Source of the DNA: Clostridia bacterium
Lineage (GTDB): Bacteria > Bacillota > Clostridia > Christensenellales > RUG350
Assembly: GCA_017407285.1 (NCBI GenBank)
Contig: JAFQWW010000076.1
Span: 1 to 32,983, forward strand
Reading direction: 5' to 3'
DNA: 32,983 nucleotides
Of this stretch, positions 15,892 through 21,910 are shown piece after piece. The position numbers and the translations under genes were made by a program. The notes beneath the pieces are model-generated. The model ran no database searches. It had not been told where the DNA came from and was given only the letters and a program-made list of their open reading frames with translations. Numbering within the stretch: position 1 is the first letter of the stretch; each line of letters opens with the position of its first letter.

Positions 15892-16848
15892 ATGAAAAAA
15901 TTACTTGCAATCATCCTAACTATAGTACTTTTGTTATCCCTATTTTCGCTCACTGCGTGTGGAGAACAAGCAGACGTGGTAAACGTCTACGTTCCCGACG
16001 GCGCGCCCGCGCTCTCCGTGGCGTCTTTGATGGAAGAAGGAGCAACGGTGAACGGACACTCACTCAACGTAGTCGTAACTACGGGAGCAGGAGTGAAAGT
16101 AGCAGTGGAAAAGGGAGATGCAGATATTGCTATCCTTCCTATGAACGCTTGCGTTGCGCTCTACAACGGTGGCGCAGATATAAAGCTTTTGTCCGTACAA
16201 ACTTGGGGCAACTTGTTTTTAGTTGGTAAAGGCGGAAATTCTTTGTCCGACGCAAAAGGTAAGGTCGTTCACTGTATAGGTCAAAACGACGTTCCGGGCA
16301 AGATATTCCGTGGGCTTTTGTCCTATCACGGCATAGAATACGTAGAGAACAGTCAAACTGCGGTGAGTGACAAGGTCTCAATCGTATATCACGCAGACGC
16401 AACCACTATAATCCCCGGACTAAAGCAAGGTAAAATCGAGTACGCAGTAATCGCAGAACCTGCCGCAAGCAAGGTAATAGGAGCACCCAGCAAGGTAGTT
16501 GCAAACTTGCAACAAGTTTGGCAATCCGCGTACAACACGGAGAACGCAGGCTATCCCCAAGCAGGTATGGTAATAGGTAAAGATTATTACGGTAACGAAG
16601 CGTTTTTGACTGATTTGCTCCAAAAACTATACGAAAACGATAGATTTATCACGGAAAATCCGACTAGAGCGGACGAACTTTTGACCTTGCGCGGTAGCAC
16701 GACGGCGGCAAGTTCGGACTTAAATCGTTTCACTATCGCTAGATGCGGTGTCAAAACGATAAAAGCAACAGAGGCTAAAAGCCAGATAGAGGCAATTTTA
16801 CCCGTATACGGTGTAAAGAAATTGCCCGATCTTAAGTTTTATCTATAA
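15892..16848 (+). CDS. NMT1/THI5-like ABC transporter substrate-binding lipoprotein
   Basis: The 318-residue protein starts MKKLLAIILTIVLLLSLF and then the lipobox SLTACG, so it is a membrane-anchored binding protein on the cell surface. The mature part has the pattern of the NMT1/SsuA/TauA family: VYVPDGAPALSVASLMEEG, KGDADIAILPMNACVALYNGG and KQGKIEYAVIAEPAASKV. Family members bind thiamine precursors, sulfonates, nitrate, riboflavin and similar small molecules; the ligand cannot be read from sequence. AAGGAG precedes the ATG. The stop codon shares one base with the permease start (TAATG), so the two are coupled. Confidence 0.88.
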   Translation: MKKLLAIILTIVLLLSLFSLTACGEQADVVNVYVPDGAPALSVASLMEEGATVNGHSLNVVVTTGAGVKVAVEKGDADIAILPMNACVALYNGGADIKLLSVQTWGNLFLVGKGGNSLSDAKGKVVHCIGQNDVPGKIFRGLLSYHGIEYVENSQTAVSDKVSIVYHADATTIIPGLKQGKIEYAVIAEPAASKVIGAPSKVVANLQQVWQSAYNTENAGYPQAGMVIGKDYYGNEAFLTDLLQKLYENDRFITENPTRADELLTLRGSTTAASSDLNRFTIARCGVKTIKATEAKSQIEAILPVYGVKKLPDLKFYL

Positions 16849-17624
16849 TGAAAAATAATAAAAACAAAAAAATATTAATAATACTCGTTAGCATCGTTGT
16901 CTTAATCGCCTTGTGGGGCGTGGTGGCGTTGCTCGTTGGCTCTAATTTTCTCTTGCCCACGCCTTGGAGCGTGGCGGGAGAATTTATCGCCCTTTTAGGT
17001 GAAGGAGAATTTTATTTTGCAATATTCTCCACGACTTTGCGTGCATTGATAGGCTTTGGAATATCCTTCGTACTTGCTATGATATTTGCAATAGTCGCCT
17101 ACTTAAAACCTACATTCTACACCGCTTTTGCTCCATTTATGACGGTGATAAGAGCCACGCCCACTATGAGTTTGCTTTTGCTTGCCTTTGCGTGGTTTTC
17201 AGAAGAATCACGACCAATATTCATAGGTTTTTTAGTGAGTTTTCCCCTTTTGTACGAGGGAATCCACAACGCTTTAGCAGGAGTAGATATAAAACTCGTA
17301 GAAATGGCAAAAGTGTACGACGTTGCCCCTAAAACTATGATAAAAAAACTCTACCTTCCTCTTTCTAGAAACGGAGTTTTGTCGAGCGTAAAGAGCGGTA
17401 TAGCCCTCAACCTCAAAGTAGTAATATCGGCAGAGGTCATGGTAAACACCCTAAAGAGTATGGGTTGGTATATGAACGTTGCTCAACTCGATCTCGCCAC
17501 GGCAAGACTCTTTGCCTGGACGCTGTCTGCAATACTATTATCCTTTTTATTCGAGGGCTTGGTAGAACTGTTACGCTACCTCACCCGCCCCAAAAAAAGA
17601 AAGTGTGTGATTCCTTGTGAATAA
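16848..17624 (+). CDS. ABC transporter permease (TauC/SsuC-type)
   Basis: The 258-residue membrane protein has six predicted helices and the binding-protein-dependent permease signature. The EAA-like loop EGIHNALAGVDIKLVEMAKVYDVAPKTMIKKLYLP contacts the ATPase. The helix with RATPTMSLLLLAFAWF is typical of the nitrate/sulfonate/thiamine-precursor group. It begins one base within the stop of the binding protein. No ATP-binding subunit follows: the operon ends at a terminator four bases after the stop. The transporter must therefore borrow an ATPase from elsewhere in the genome, or has lost it. Confidence 0.88.
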   Translation: MKNNKNKKILIILVSIVVLIALWGVVALLVGSNFLLPTPWSVAGEFIALLGEGEFYFAIFSTTLRALIGFGISFVLAMIFAIVAYLKPTFYTAFAPFMTVIRATPTMSLLLLAFAWFSEESRPIFIGFLVSFPLLYEGIHNALAGVDIKLVEMAKVYDVAPKTMIKKLYLPLSRNGVLSSVKSGIALNLKVVISAEVMVNTLKSMGWYMNVAQLDLATARLFAWTLSAILLSFLFEGLVELLRYLTRPKKRKCVIPCE

Positions 17625-17627
17625 AGA

Positions 17628-17656
17628 AAACGAGTTCGTAAACCGAACTCGTTTTT
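17628..17656. terminator. Bidirectional intrinsic terminator between the ABC operon and the small-gene array
   Basis: AAACGAGTTCG (17628-17638) pairs with CGAACTCGTTT (17644-17654) around a 5-base loop. T-rich tails are present on both strands: TTTTT on plus, and TTTTCTTTAT on minus. Confidence 0.85.
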
Positions 17657-17658
17657 AA

Positions 17659-18228
17659 CTATTCTTTGAACTTGTCTAAATCCTCTTTCGTAGTTTTAAT
17701 AAGAGGATTTTTAGTGATTTTTTTAGGTTTCACTACTATATTAGTTTTGACTATTTTATTCTCAAAAAGCTTTTCAAATTCCTCTATCGTACCTTCGACC
17801 AACAAATCTTTCTGACACACGAAAGACCATTTTGAAGAAATTTCCACGCTTCTATCGTAAAAGTCCCCACCAAATCTAAACAAATAACAATCACCTGCAT
17901 CAATAACGCGCTTTACGGACGAAACAGTCCTAACGTACTTAAAATTCTCGCCCTCTGAAACAATTTTTCCGTCTTTTATCGTGAGGTCGTTAGGAAAATT
18001 TTTAGGCTCACGTAAAAGAAAATAAAGCACTATCAAGAAAACCAACGGCGCTTGTACTCCTAAAAATATCATTGACGATATATAATCAAAAAATGATAGA
18101 CCACCTAACACCAAAACCACAAGCTCGCAAATTAACAAAATAATACGCCCCCAAAGCATACCGTCTTTTGCGTTCTTTTTCATCTTATCTTTTACGCTTT
18201 CAGTCAACTCGCCTTGAAATCTAATCAT
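17659..18228 (-). CDS. Small membrane protein of unknown function (array gene 1)
   Basis: I do not recognise this 189-residue protein with certainty. Residues about 25-45 and 53-70 form two closely spaced membrane helices (GRIILLICELVVLVLGGL and MIFLGVQAPLVFLIVLYFLL). They are followed by a soluble domain of beta strands (DLTIKDGKIVSEGENFKYV...) and a Lys-rich tail. This layout resembles YcxB-like proteins. It is the last unit of an array of four minus-strand genes, each with its own terminator and near-identical promoter; its copy is at 18253-18281. GGTGG lies upstream of the ATG and the leader is only about 18 bases. A membrane-located immunity or accessory role is possible but only suggested by the neighbours. 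Confidence 0.65.
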   Translation of the reverse strand: MIRFQGELTESVKDKMKKNAKDGMLWGRIILLICELVVLVLGGLSFFDYISSMIFLGVQAPLVFLIVLYFLLREPKNFPNDLTIKDGKIVSEGENFKYVRTVSSVKRVIDAGDCYLFRFGGDFYDRSVEISSKWSFVCQKDLLVEGTIEEFEKLFENKIVKTNIVVKPKKITKNPLIKTTKEDLDKFKE

Positions 18229-18252
18229 TTTCCACCATTCGTTTTTTATTAG

Positions 18253-18281
18253 ATTTTACCACACCAGCTCCATTTCGTCAA
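18253..18281 (-). promoter_or_regulatory. Array promoter copy 1
   Basis: Minus-strand TTGACG (18276-18281), a 17-base spacer AAATGGAGCTGGTGTGG and TAAAAT (18253-18258). The spacer is nearly the same as in the three other copies, not just the boxes. Confidence 0.8.
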
Positions 18282-18288
18282 GATAGAA

Positions 18289-18320
18289 AAAAGGTTCGGT
18301 AGGAAAGTACCGAACCTTTT
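18289..18320 (-). terminator. Terminator of array gene 2
   Basis: AAAAGGTTCGGTA (18289-18301) pairs perfectly with TACCGAACCTTTT (18308-18320). The minus-strand T-run runs directly into the next promoter, so terminator and promoter abut. Confidence 0.85.
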
Positions 18321-18347
18321 TGATGATGATTAAATTTCTGTTTACTT

Positions 18348-18426
18348 TTATTGTATGTTTTCTGCTAACACACAATCAACGTTCTTTACGTCGTATAATC
18401 TAAATTCAAAACCTTTTCCGTTATTA
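18348..18426 (-). pseudogene. Displaced C-terminal coding tail of array gene 2 (frameshift)
   Basis: In the frame one base away from array gene 2, coding continues past its stop as YDNNGKGFEFRLYDVKNVDC, then VLAENIQ and a stop at 18348-18350. The shift lies at a run of four C just before the stop codon. Removing one C would fuse the two into a 171-residue protein reading EGFVPYDNNGKGF. The tail has ordinary protein-like composition and nothing else explains it. It may be a real mutation or a homopolymer sequencing error. Confidence 0.55.
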
Positions 18427-18864
18427 TCATAGGGGTACGAAGCCCTCATCCCAAATGCTTTCGAAATCATCTACGCGAATTCTATCTAAATAAAATTCAT
18501 CAGGATATTTTTTACCGAATCGGGTTTTAGTTTTGTATCTTTCCAGTGCCTTTACCGCATCTTTTTTGTATCTATAGTATCCACAATGTGTCCAACACAA
18601 ATATTCCTTCCCGTCCTCTTCAAGTTCATACATATGGTCTATCCAATACAAGCTTTTTCCGCTTATTTTCTCTCCCTTGGAAAAATCTTTTACTGCTTTC
18701 TTTTCTATAATGAAACACTCTTTCGGATAATCACGAAAACCAACGGTGTCTTTTACCTGTTCAATTTTTTGTAAAGCATTTTTCTTAGTGGAAAATACGC
18801 CTAAATCAAAATTGTATCCCCCTTTCTCCTTAGCAAAGAACAAAAAATGTACGTATCGGTGCAT
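18427..18864 (-). CDS. Tandem DUF7336-like protein, apparently frameshifted (array gene 2)
   Basis: The 145-residue product contains two copies of one short module. The first runs from YVHFLFFAKEKGGYNFDLGV through STKKNALQKIEQVKDTVGF to DYPKECFIIEKKAV. The second runs from IDHMYELEEDGKEYLCWTHC through YRYKKDAVKALERYKT to KYPDEFYLDRIRVDDF. The pattern (display strand, GxYS-like turn, helix of about 15 residues, then GF.dyP..F.id) is that of DUF7336-type small proteins, often found beside polymorphic-toxin immunity genes. AAGGAG precedes the ATG. The leader is part of a 93-base repeat shared with array gene 4. The C-terminus seems cut by a one-base frameshift (see 18348-18426). Function unknown. 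Confidence 0.7.
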   Translation of the reverse strand: MHRYVHFLFFAKEKGGYNFDLGVFSTKKNALQKIEQVKDTVGFRDYPKECFIIEKKAVKDFSKGEKISGKSLYWIDHMYELEEDGKEYLCWTHCGYYRYKKDAVKALERYKTKTRFGKKYPDEFYLDRIRVDDFESIWDEGFVPL

Positions 18865-18872
18865 AAAAATCT

Positions 18873-18965
18873 CCTTTCGTCTTTATCCAAAGCGTTTTTT
18901 TAATAAAATGCACAAGTTGTATCATTATCTTACCACACCAACCCCATTTCGTCAAGATAGAAAAA
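18873..18965 (-). repeat. 93-base repeated promoter-leader block, copy in front of array gene 2
   Basis: This block carries the ribosome-site side, a 5' leader and the promoter. It matches 20075-20166 with only about four substitutions. It ends on the left near the AAGGAG of array gene 2 and on the right at the terminator of array gene 3. Confidence 0.88.
18927..18955 (-). promoter_or_regulatory. Array promoter copy 2
   Basis: Minus-strand TTGACG (18950-18955), spacer AAATGGGGTTGGTGTGG and TAAGAT (18927-18932), 17 bases apart. It gives a leader of about 55 bases. Confidence 0.82.
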
Positions 18966-18987
18966 GGGCTACTTAGTAGCCCTTTTT
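18961..18987 (-). terminator. Terminator of array gene 3
   Basis: AAAAAGGGCTAC (18961-18972) pairs with GTAGCCCTTTTT (18976-18987) around a 3-base loop, with a T-run on both strands. It abuts array promoter copy 2. Confidence 0.87.
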
Positions 18988-18992
18988 TAAAA

Positions 18993-19520
18993 TTAATCAA
19001 GACTTAAAACATATCTAAAATACTCGTCTAAAATTGAATCTGTTTCAAAAAGTTCTTTTACTGTTTCTACGTGCAATTTTGTTCCATTTCTATCAAGCCA
19101 AAAGTGAGCCATCTCATTGATTCTTCGATCATTTGCGTTTTCAATACAATATTTTAACAGTTTTTTGCCATAATTCTCGTACTGCTCGCCCAAATACATC
19201 CAATGAAGATCAATTATATATCCCATAATACACACTATTCTTTCATCGTTATGAAATTTTTCTAATCCTAAATTAACGTATTCTTGAAATTTTGATTCAA
19301 AAAACCTCCAATCATAGCTTATAGGAATTTGATTTATATCTCCTTCCACCAAATAATACCAAGAATATGCAAGCAACGTAAGAAAAATTTGAGAGGAAGG
19401 CTTTTCAATATACAATTGCTCCAAATATTTATACTCAGAAATGAAATCTAAATTGCGCTCATACTCTTGCATTTTTTCATCAAAATAAAACAATCTCATC
19501 GCTATCTTCAATTTATCCAC
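18993..19520 (-). CDS. Helical protein of unknown function, immunity-type context (array gene 3)
   Basis: The 175-residue product is acidic, largely helical and rich in aromatic residues. It has LLAYSWYYLVEGD followed by a YDWRFFESKFQEYVNLGL helix and IVCIMGYIIDLHWMYLGEQY. I recognise the style of hypothetical Firmicutes proteins found in toxin-immunity neighbourhoods, but not a named family. The start is unsure. GTG at 19520 has a weak site; ATG at 19499 (MRLFYFDEK) has GAAG upstream and may be the real one. A leader of over 130 bases separates it from its promoter at 19655-19683 and may hold decayed coding sequence. Base composition is more AT-rich than the flanking housekeeping genes. Confidence 0.65.
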   Translation of the reverse strand: MDKLKIAMRLFYFDEKMQEYERNLDFISEYKYLEQLYIEKPSSQIFLTLLAYSWYYLVEGDINQIPISYDWRFFESKFQEYVNLGLEKFHNDERIVCIMGYIIDLHWMYLGEQYENYGKKLLKYCIENANDRRINEMAHFWLDRNGTKLHVETVKELFETDSILDEYFRYVLSLD

Positions 19521-19654
19521 ATATCACTTATTCTTATTAGTTCATCAACAATCACATACGTTACTTGAGTACTTGCGCGTGACCATATAATAGAACTTAC
19601 TTTTTTATGACAATTACACGAATTTCTCTTACACTCATCATCGTCCTTTAGTAA

Positions 19655-19683
19655 ATCTTACCACACCAACCCCATTTCGTCAA
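19655..19683 (-). promoter_or_regulatory. Array promoter copy 3
   Basis: Minus-strand TTGACG (19678-19683), spacer AAATGGGGTTGGTGTGG (identical to copy 2) and TAAGAT (19655-19660). Confidence 0.8.
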
Positions 19684-19694
19684 GATACAAAAAA

Positions 19695-19717
19695 GGTTCG
19701 GTATCTTACACCGAACC
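19695..19717 (-). terminator. Terminator of array gene 4
   Basis: GGTTCGGT (19695-19702) pairs with ACCGAACC (19710-19717), followed on the minus strand by TTTTTT and then array promoter copy 3. The stem sequence is shared with the terminator at 18289-18320. Confidence 0.8.
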
Positions 19718-19738
19718 ATTTAAATTTTTCTGATTCAA

Positions 19739-20035
19739 CTACAATGTTTTAAAATCGAATCGATCCTTAAATTCTTCGAAACACTTTTCACAAACCCACC
19801 ATTCCTGACCAGTTTTTTCGTATATCGTACAGTATCCACTTCTCAATATTTCTTCATCTTTTATGTCTAAATCAGTGATTGTCGTATTACAAAACGTACA
19901 ATGGTCGTGATCGTTGGTTTCGCTTGACACAAAATCTTTGTAATGAAACGTATGCCCATTCAAGCGTCCTCCGTATCCTACCAAACGCCAATCTTGTGAA
20001 ATTTTCTCGTCTTTTTTACGCTTAAACAATCTCAT
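19739..20035 (-). CDS. Small CxxC zinc-binding-type protein, immunity-type context (array gene 4)
   Basis: The 98-residue protein begins with a basic tip (MRLFKRKKDEK). It has two cysteine pairs, DHDHCTFCNTTI and WWVCEKCFEEFKDRF, with a GYCTIYEKTGQEW stretch between them; this suggests a zinc ribbon. Short proteins with the same HC..C / GYCT / W.C..C layout occur beside toxin-immunity and SMI1/SUFU-type genes in Firmicutes, but their function is not known to me. GGAGGG lies just upstream of the ATG. The leader of about 87 bases is shared in part with array gene 2. It is the first unit of the array in the direction of transcription. Confidence 0.72.
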   Translation of the reverse strand: MRLFKRKKDEKISQDWRLVGYGGRLNGHTFHYKDFVSSETNDHDHCTFCNTTITDLDIKDEEILRSGYCTIYEKTGQEWWVCEKCFEEFKDRFDFKTL

Positions 20036-20074
20036 TTTGCCCTCCGATAAAATCTATATAATCTCCACCTTATT

Positions 20075-20166
20075 CCTTTCGTCTTTATCCAAAGCGTTTT
20101 TTAAATAAAATACACAAGTTGTATCATTATCTTACCACACCAAACCCCTTTCGTCAAGATAGAAAA
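20075..20166 (-). repeat. Repeated promoter-leader block, copy in front of array gene 4
   Basis: Matches 18873-18965 at about 96 percent by eye. After the shared block this copy has about 40 extra bases before the start codon of array gene 4, so the homology breaks off at the ribosome-site side. The rest of the 321-base gap 20036-20357 holds only this promoter and the opposing plus-strand promoter. Confidence 0.88.
20129..20157 (-). promoter_or_regulatory. Array promoter copy 4
   Basis: Minus-strand TTGACG (20152-20157), spacer AAAGGGGTTTGGTGTGG and TAAGAT (20129-20134), again 17 bases apart. No terminator precedes it, consistent with it being the first unit. Confidence 0.8.
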
Positions 20167-20271
20167 AAATAGGTTGCTTTGCGTTTATTGCAATTTTTGT
20201 TTTGGAGGAATCTTTTCTTGTAAAATCTTGCACAAATTTACGATTGTGTAAAAAAAATTGACTATTTTCTA

Positions 20272-20300
20272 TTGCATTACGCGCGTGCGCGTTGTATAAT
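20272..20300 (+). promoter_or_regulatory. Promoter of the creatinase-like/ASRT/deacetylase operon
   Basis: TTGCAT (20272-20277), a 17-base spacer and TATAAT (20295-20300). The spacer holds a GC-rich inverted repeat ACGCGC-GT-GCGCGT that could be an operator. Confidence 0.72.
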
Positions 20301-20357
20301 GGGGTTATAAAATAAATTATTATACTCGTTTTGAGTTATGTTAAGGAGGATTTTACA

Positions 20358-21527
20358 ATGAACAGAGTTTGTATTCCTGATTATGAGTACAAAGAGCGTA
20401 TTCAAAAAGCCGCTCAACTTGTCAAAGAGCGCGGTTTGGACCTCATGATCGTTTCCGGTACGGAGAGCGATTACGCTAACACCCGTTATTTCAGTGGCTT
20501 CTGGCCCCTTTTCGAGCGTTGCGGTGTTGCTATTTCTGCTAACGGTGACGCAGCACTCATGGTTGGTCCTGAGTCCAAAATCTTTGCTGCAGATTTTGCT
20601 AAAATCGACAAAATCTTCGTTTTGAAAGAATTCAGAGAGTCTGCTGACCCCGCTTATCCTGAGCTTATCCCCGATCATTTCTCCGACGTTTTCAAAGCTA
20701 TCGGCGTTACCGGTGAAAACCTCAAGATCGGTCTTGGTAGCTACATAGACTGCACCTTGCCTATCTACGAAGGTCTTAAGAACGATTTCCCCAAAGCTGA
20801 GATCGTACAGTGTGCTGATATCATGGTTACTCTTAGAAAAATCAAGAGTATCAACGAGCTTGCTTGTATCAGAGAAGGTTTCAGAATCGTTGAACTTGCT
20901 ACTGACGAAGTTATCCGCAAACTCCGCCCCGGTGTAACCGAACTCCAGATGGTTGGTGTAGCACAAAGCGTTATTTACGAGAACGGCGCAGAGTACGAAG
21001 GTCTTCCTATGTACGTATTTAGCGAGAAGAGCACTTCTCACGCAATCTCCCGTTCTTCCTACCGTGAGATCAAGAAAGGCGATATCGTTCAGTTGAACTT
21101 GTCCGCTAAAATCGACGGTTACTCCCCTGCTATCGGTCTTCCCGTTTCTATGGGTAAACTCGTTGGCGAGAAGAAGAGAATCGTTGATTTCTGTTTGGAT
21201 TGTCATAACTGGACTACCGATCAGATCAAAGCTGGTAAAATGGCTTCCGACGTTGCTAAAGGTTTCTACAAACTCTTCGAAGACGCTGGCATGACCAAGA
21301 ACTTCGTATACGGACCTTGCCACGGTACTGGTATGATCGAGGTAGAAGCTCCTTGGATGGAAACTTCTAGTGATTACATATTGGAACCCAACATGACCTT
21401 CCAGGTTGACACCTTCGTTTCCGGTGACGGATTTGGTGTAAGATGGGAAAAAGGTATCGCTGTTACCGAAAACGGTTGCGAATCCATGACCGATTACTTG
21501 AAAGGTATCGTAGAGGTTGACGCATAA
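20358..21527 (+). CDS. Creatinase-like M24-fold protein lacking canonical metal ligands
   Basis: From the ATG at 20358 (AAGGAGG upstream) the protein is 389 residues, close to creatinase and prolidase. An upstream ATG at 20331 lies before this site and is rejected. The N-terminal creatinase domain includes GTESDYANTRYFSGFWPLFE. The C-terminal pita-bread domain holds KSINELACIREG, GLPMYVFSEKSTSHAISR, CHGTGM and the final RWEKGIAVTENG. In M24 metallopeptidases the metal ligands are D, D, H, E, E. Here the first two Asp positions read LNLSAKIDGYSPAIG and carry no Asp at the expected places, while the CHGTG His and last Glu remain. Dinuclear metal is therefore unlikely; a metal-free hydrolysis like creatinase or a binding role is more probable. 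Codons are strongly biased toward C-ending forms. Confidence 0.85.
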   Translation: MNRVCIPDYEYKERIQKAAQLVKERGLDLMIVSGTESDYANTRYFSGFWPLFERCGVAISANGDAALMVGPESKIFAADFAKIDKIFVLKEFRESADPAYPELIPDHFSDVFKAIGVTGENLKIGLGSYIDCTLPIYEGLKNDFPKAEIVQCADIMVTLRKIKSINELACIREGFRIVELATDEVIRKLRPGVTELQMVGVAQSVIYENGAEYEGLPMYVFSEKSTSHAISRSSYREIKKGDIVQLNLSAKIDGYSPAIGLPVSMGKLVGEKKRIVDFCLDCHNWTTDQIKAGKMASDVAKGFYKLFEDAGMTKNFVYGPCHGTGMIEVEAPWMETSSDYILEPNMTFQVDTFVSGDGFGVRWEKGIAVTENGCESMTDYLKGIVEVDA

Positions 21528-21895
21528 TGAAAGCTTTAGGCAAAAAGTATTGGATCATTCCCGACTGCGAACTTCCCCCTGAGGGCGAAGGCGAGATGAA
21601 GGGACACGAATCCGTTATTATCGTAAACGACTCTAACAAAGAGGCTTTGATTAACGTTACTTTGTTCTTCACTGGCTCTCCCGCGTACGAGGGCATCGTT
21701 TGGACCGTTCCTGCTAAAGAGGTTCGTTGCTTTAGAATGAATCAGCCCGAACATATGTCTGGTTACGTTGTTCCTTTGGAAACTCAGTACGCTATGAAAG
21801 TCGTATCTAACGTACCTATCGTATTGCAGTACGGCAGACTTGACAATCGTCAGGTTAACCTTGCTTACTACACCACTTTAGGTTATAACGAATAA
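21527..21895 (+). CDS. ASRT-family (sensory rhodopsin transducer-like) beta-rich protein
   Basis: The 122-residue product matches the family of Anabaena sensory rhodopsin transducer (PF07100). The signs are GKKYWIIPDCELPPEG, GHESVIIVNDSNKEALINVTLFF, a VPAKEVRCFRMNQ turn, and the closing VVSNVPIVLQYGRLDNRQVN. Family members form small beta tetramers. Outside cyanobacteria no rhodopsin is present, and ligand or carbohydrate binding has been proposed. The start overlaps the stop of the creatinase-like gene (TAATG), so the two products are made together. Codon use is as biased as in its neighbours. A partner or ligand-sensor role for the operon enzymes is an inference. Confidence 0.82.
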   Translation: MKALGKKYWIIPDCELPPEGEGEMKGHESVIIVNDSNKEALINVTLFFTGSPAYEGIVWTVPAKEVRCFRMNQPEHMSGYVVPLETQYAMKVVSNVPIVLQYGRLDNRQVNLAYYTTLGYNE

Positions 21896-21910
21896 TTAAG
21901 GAGCACTAAA

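Noticed and set aside
20277-21323. Long minus-strand reading frame (348 codons) opposite the creatinase-like gene
   Set aside because: It is open only because the sense gene uses strongly biased codons. It has no Shine-Dalgarno at a plausible start, its translation resembles no family, and the sense gene is clear.
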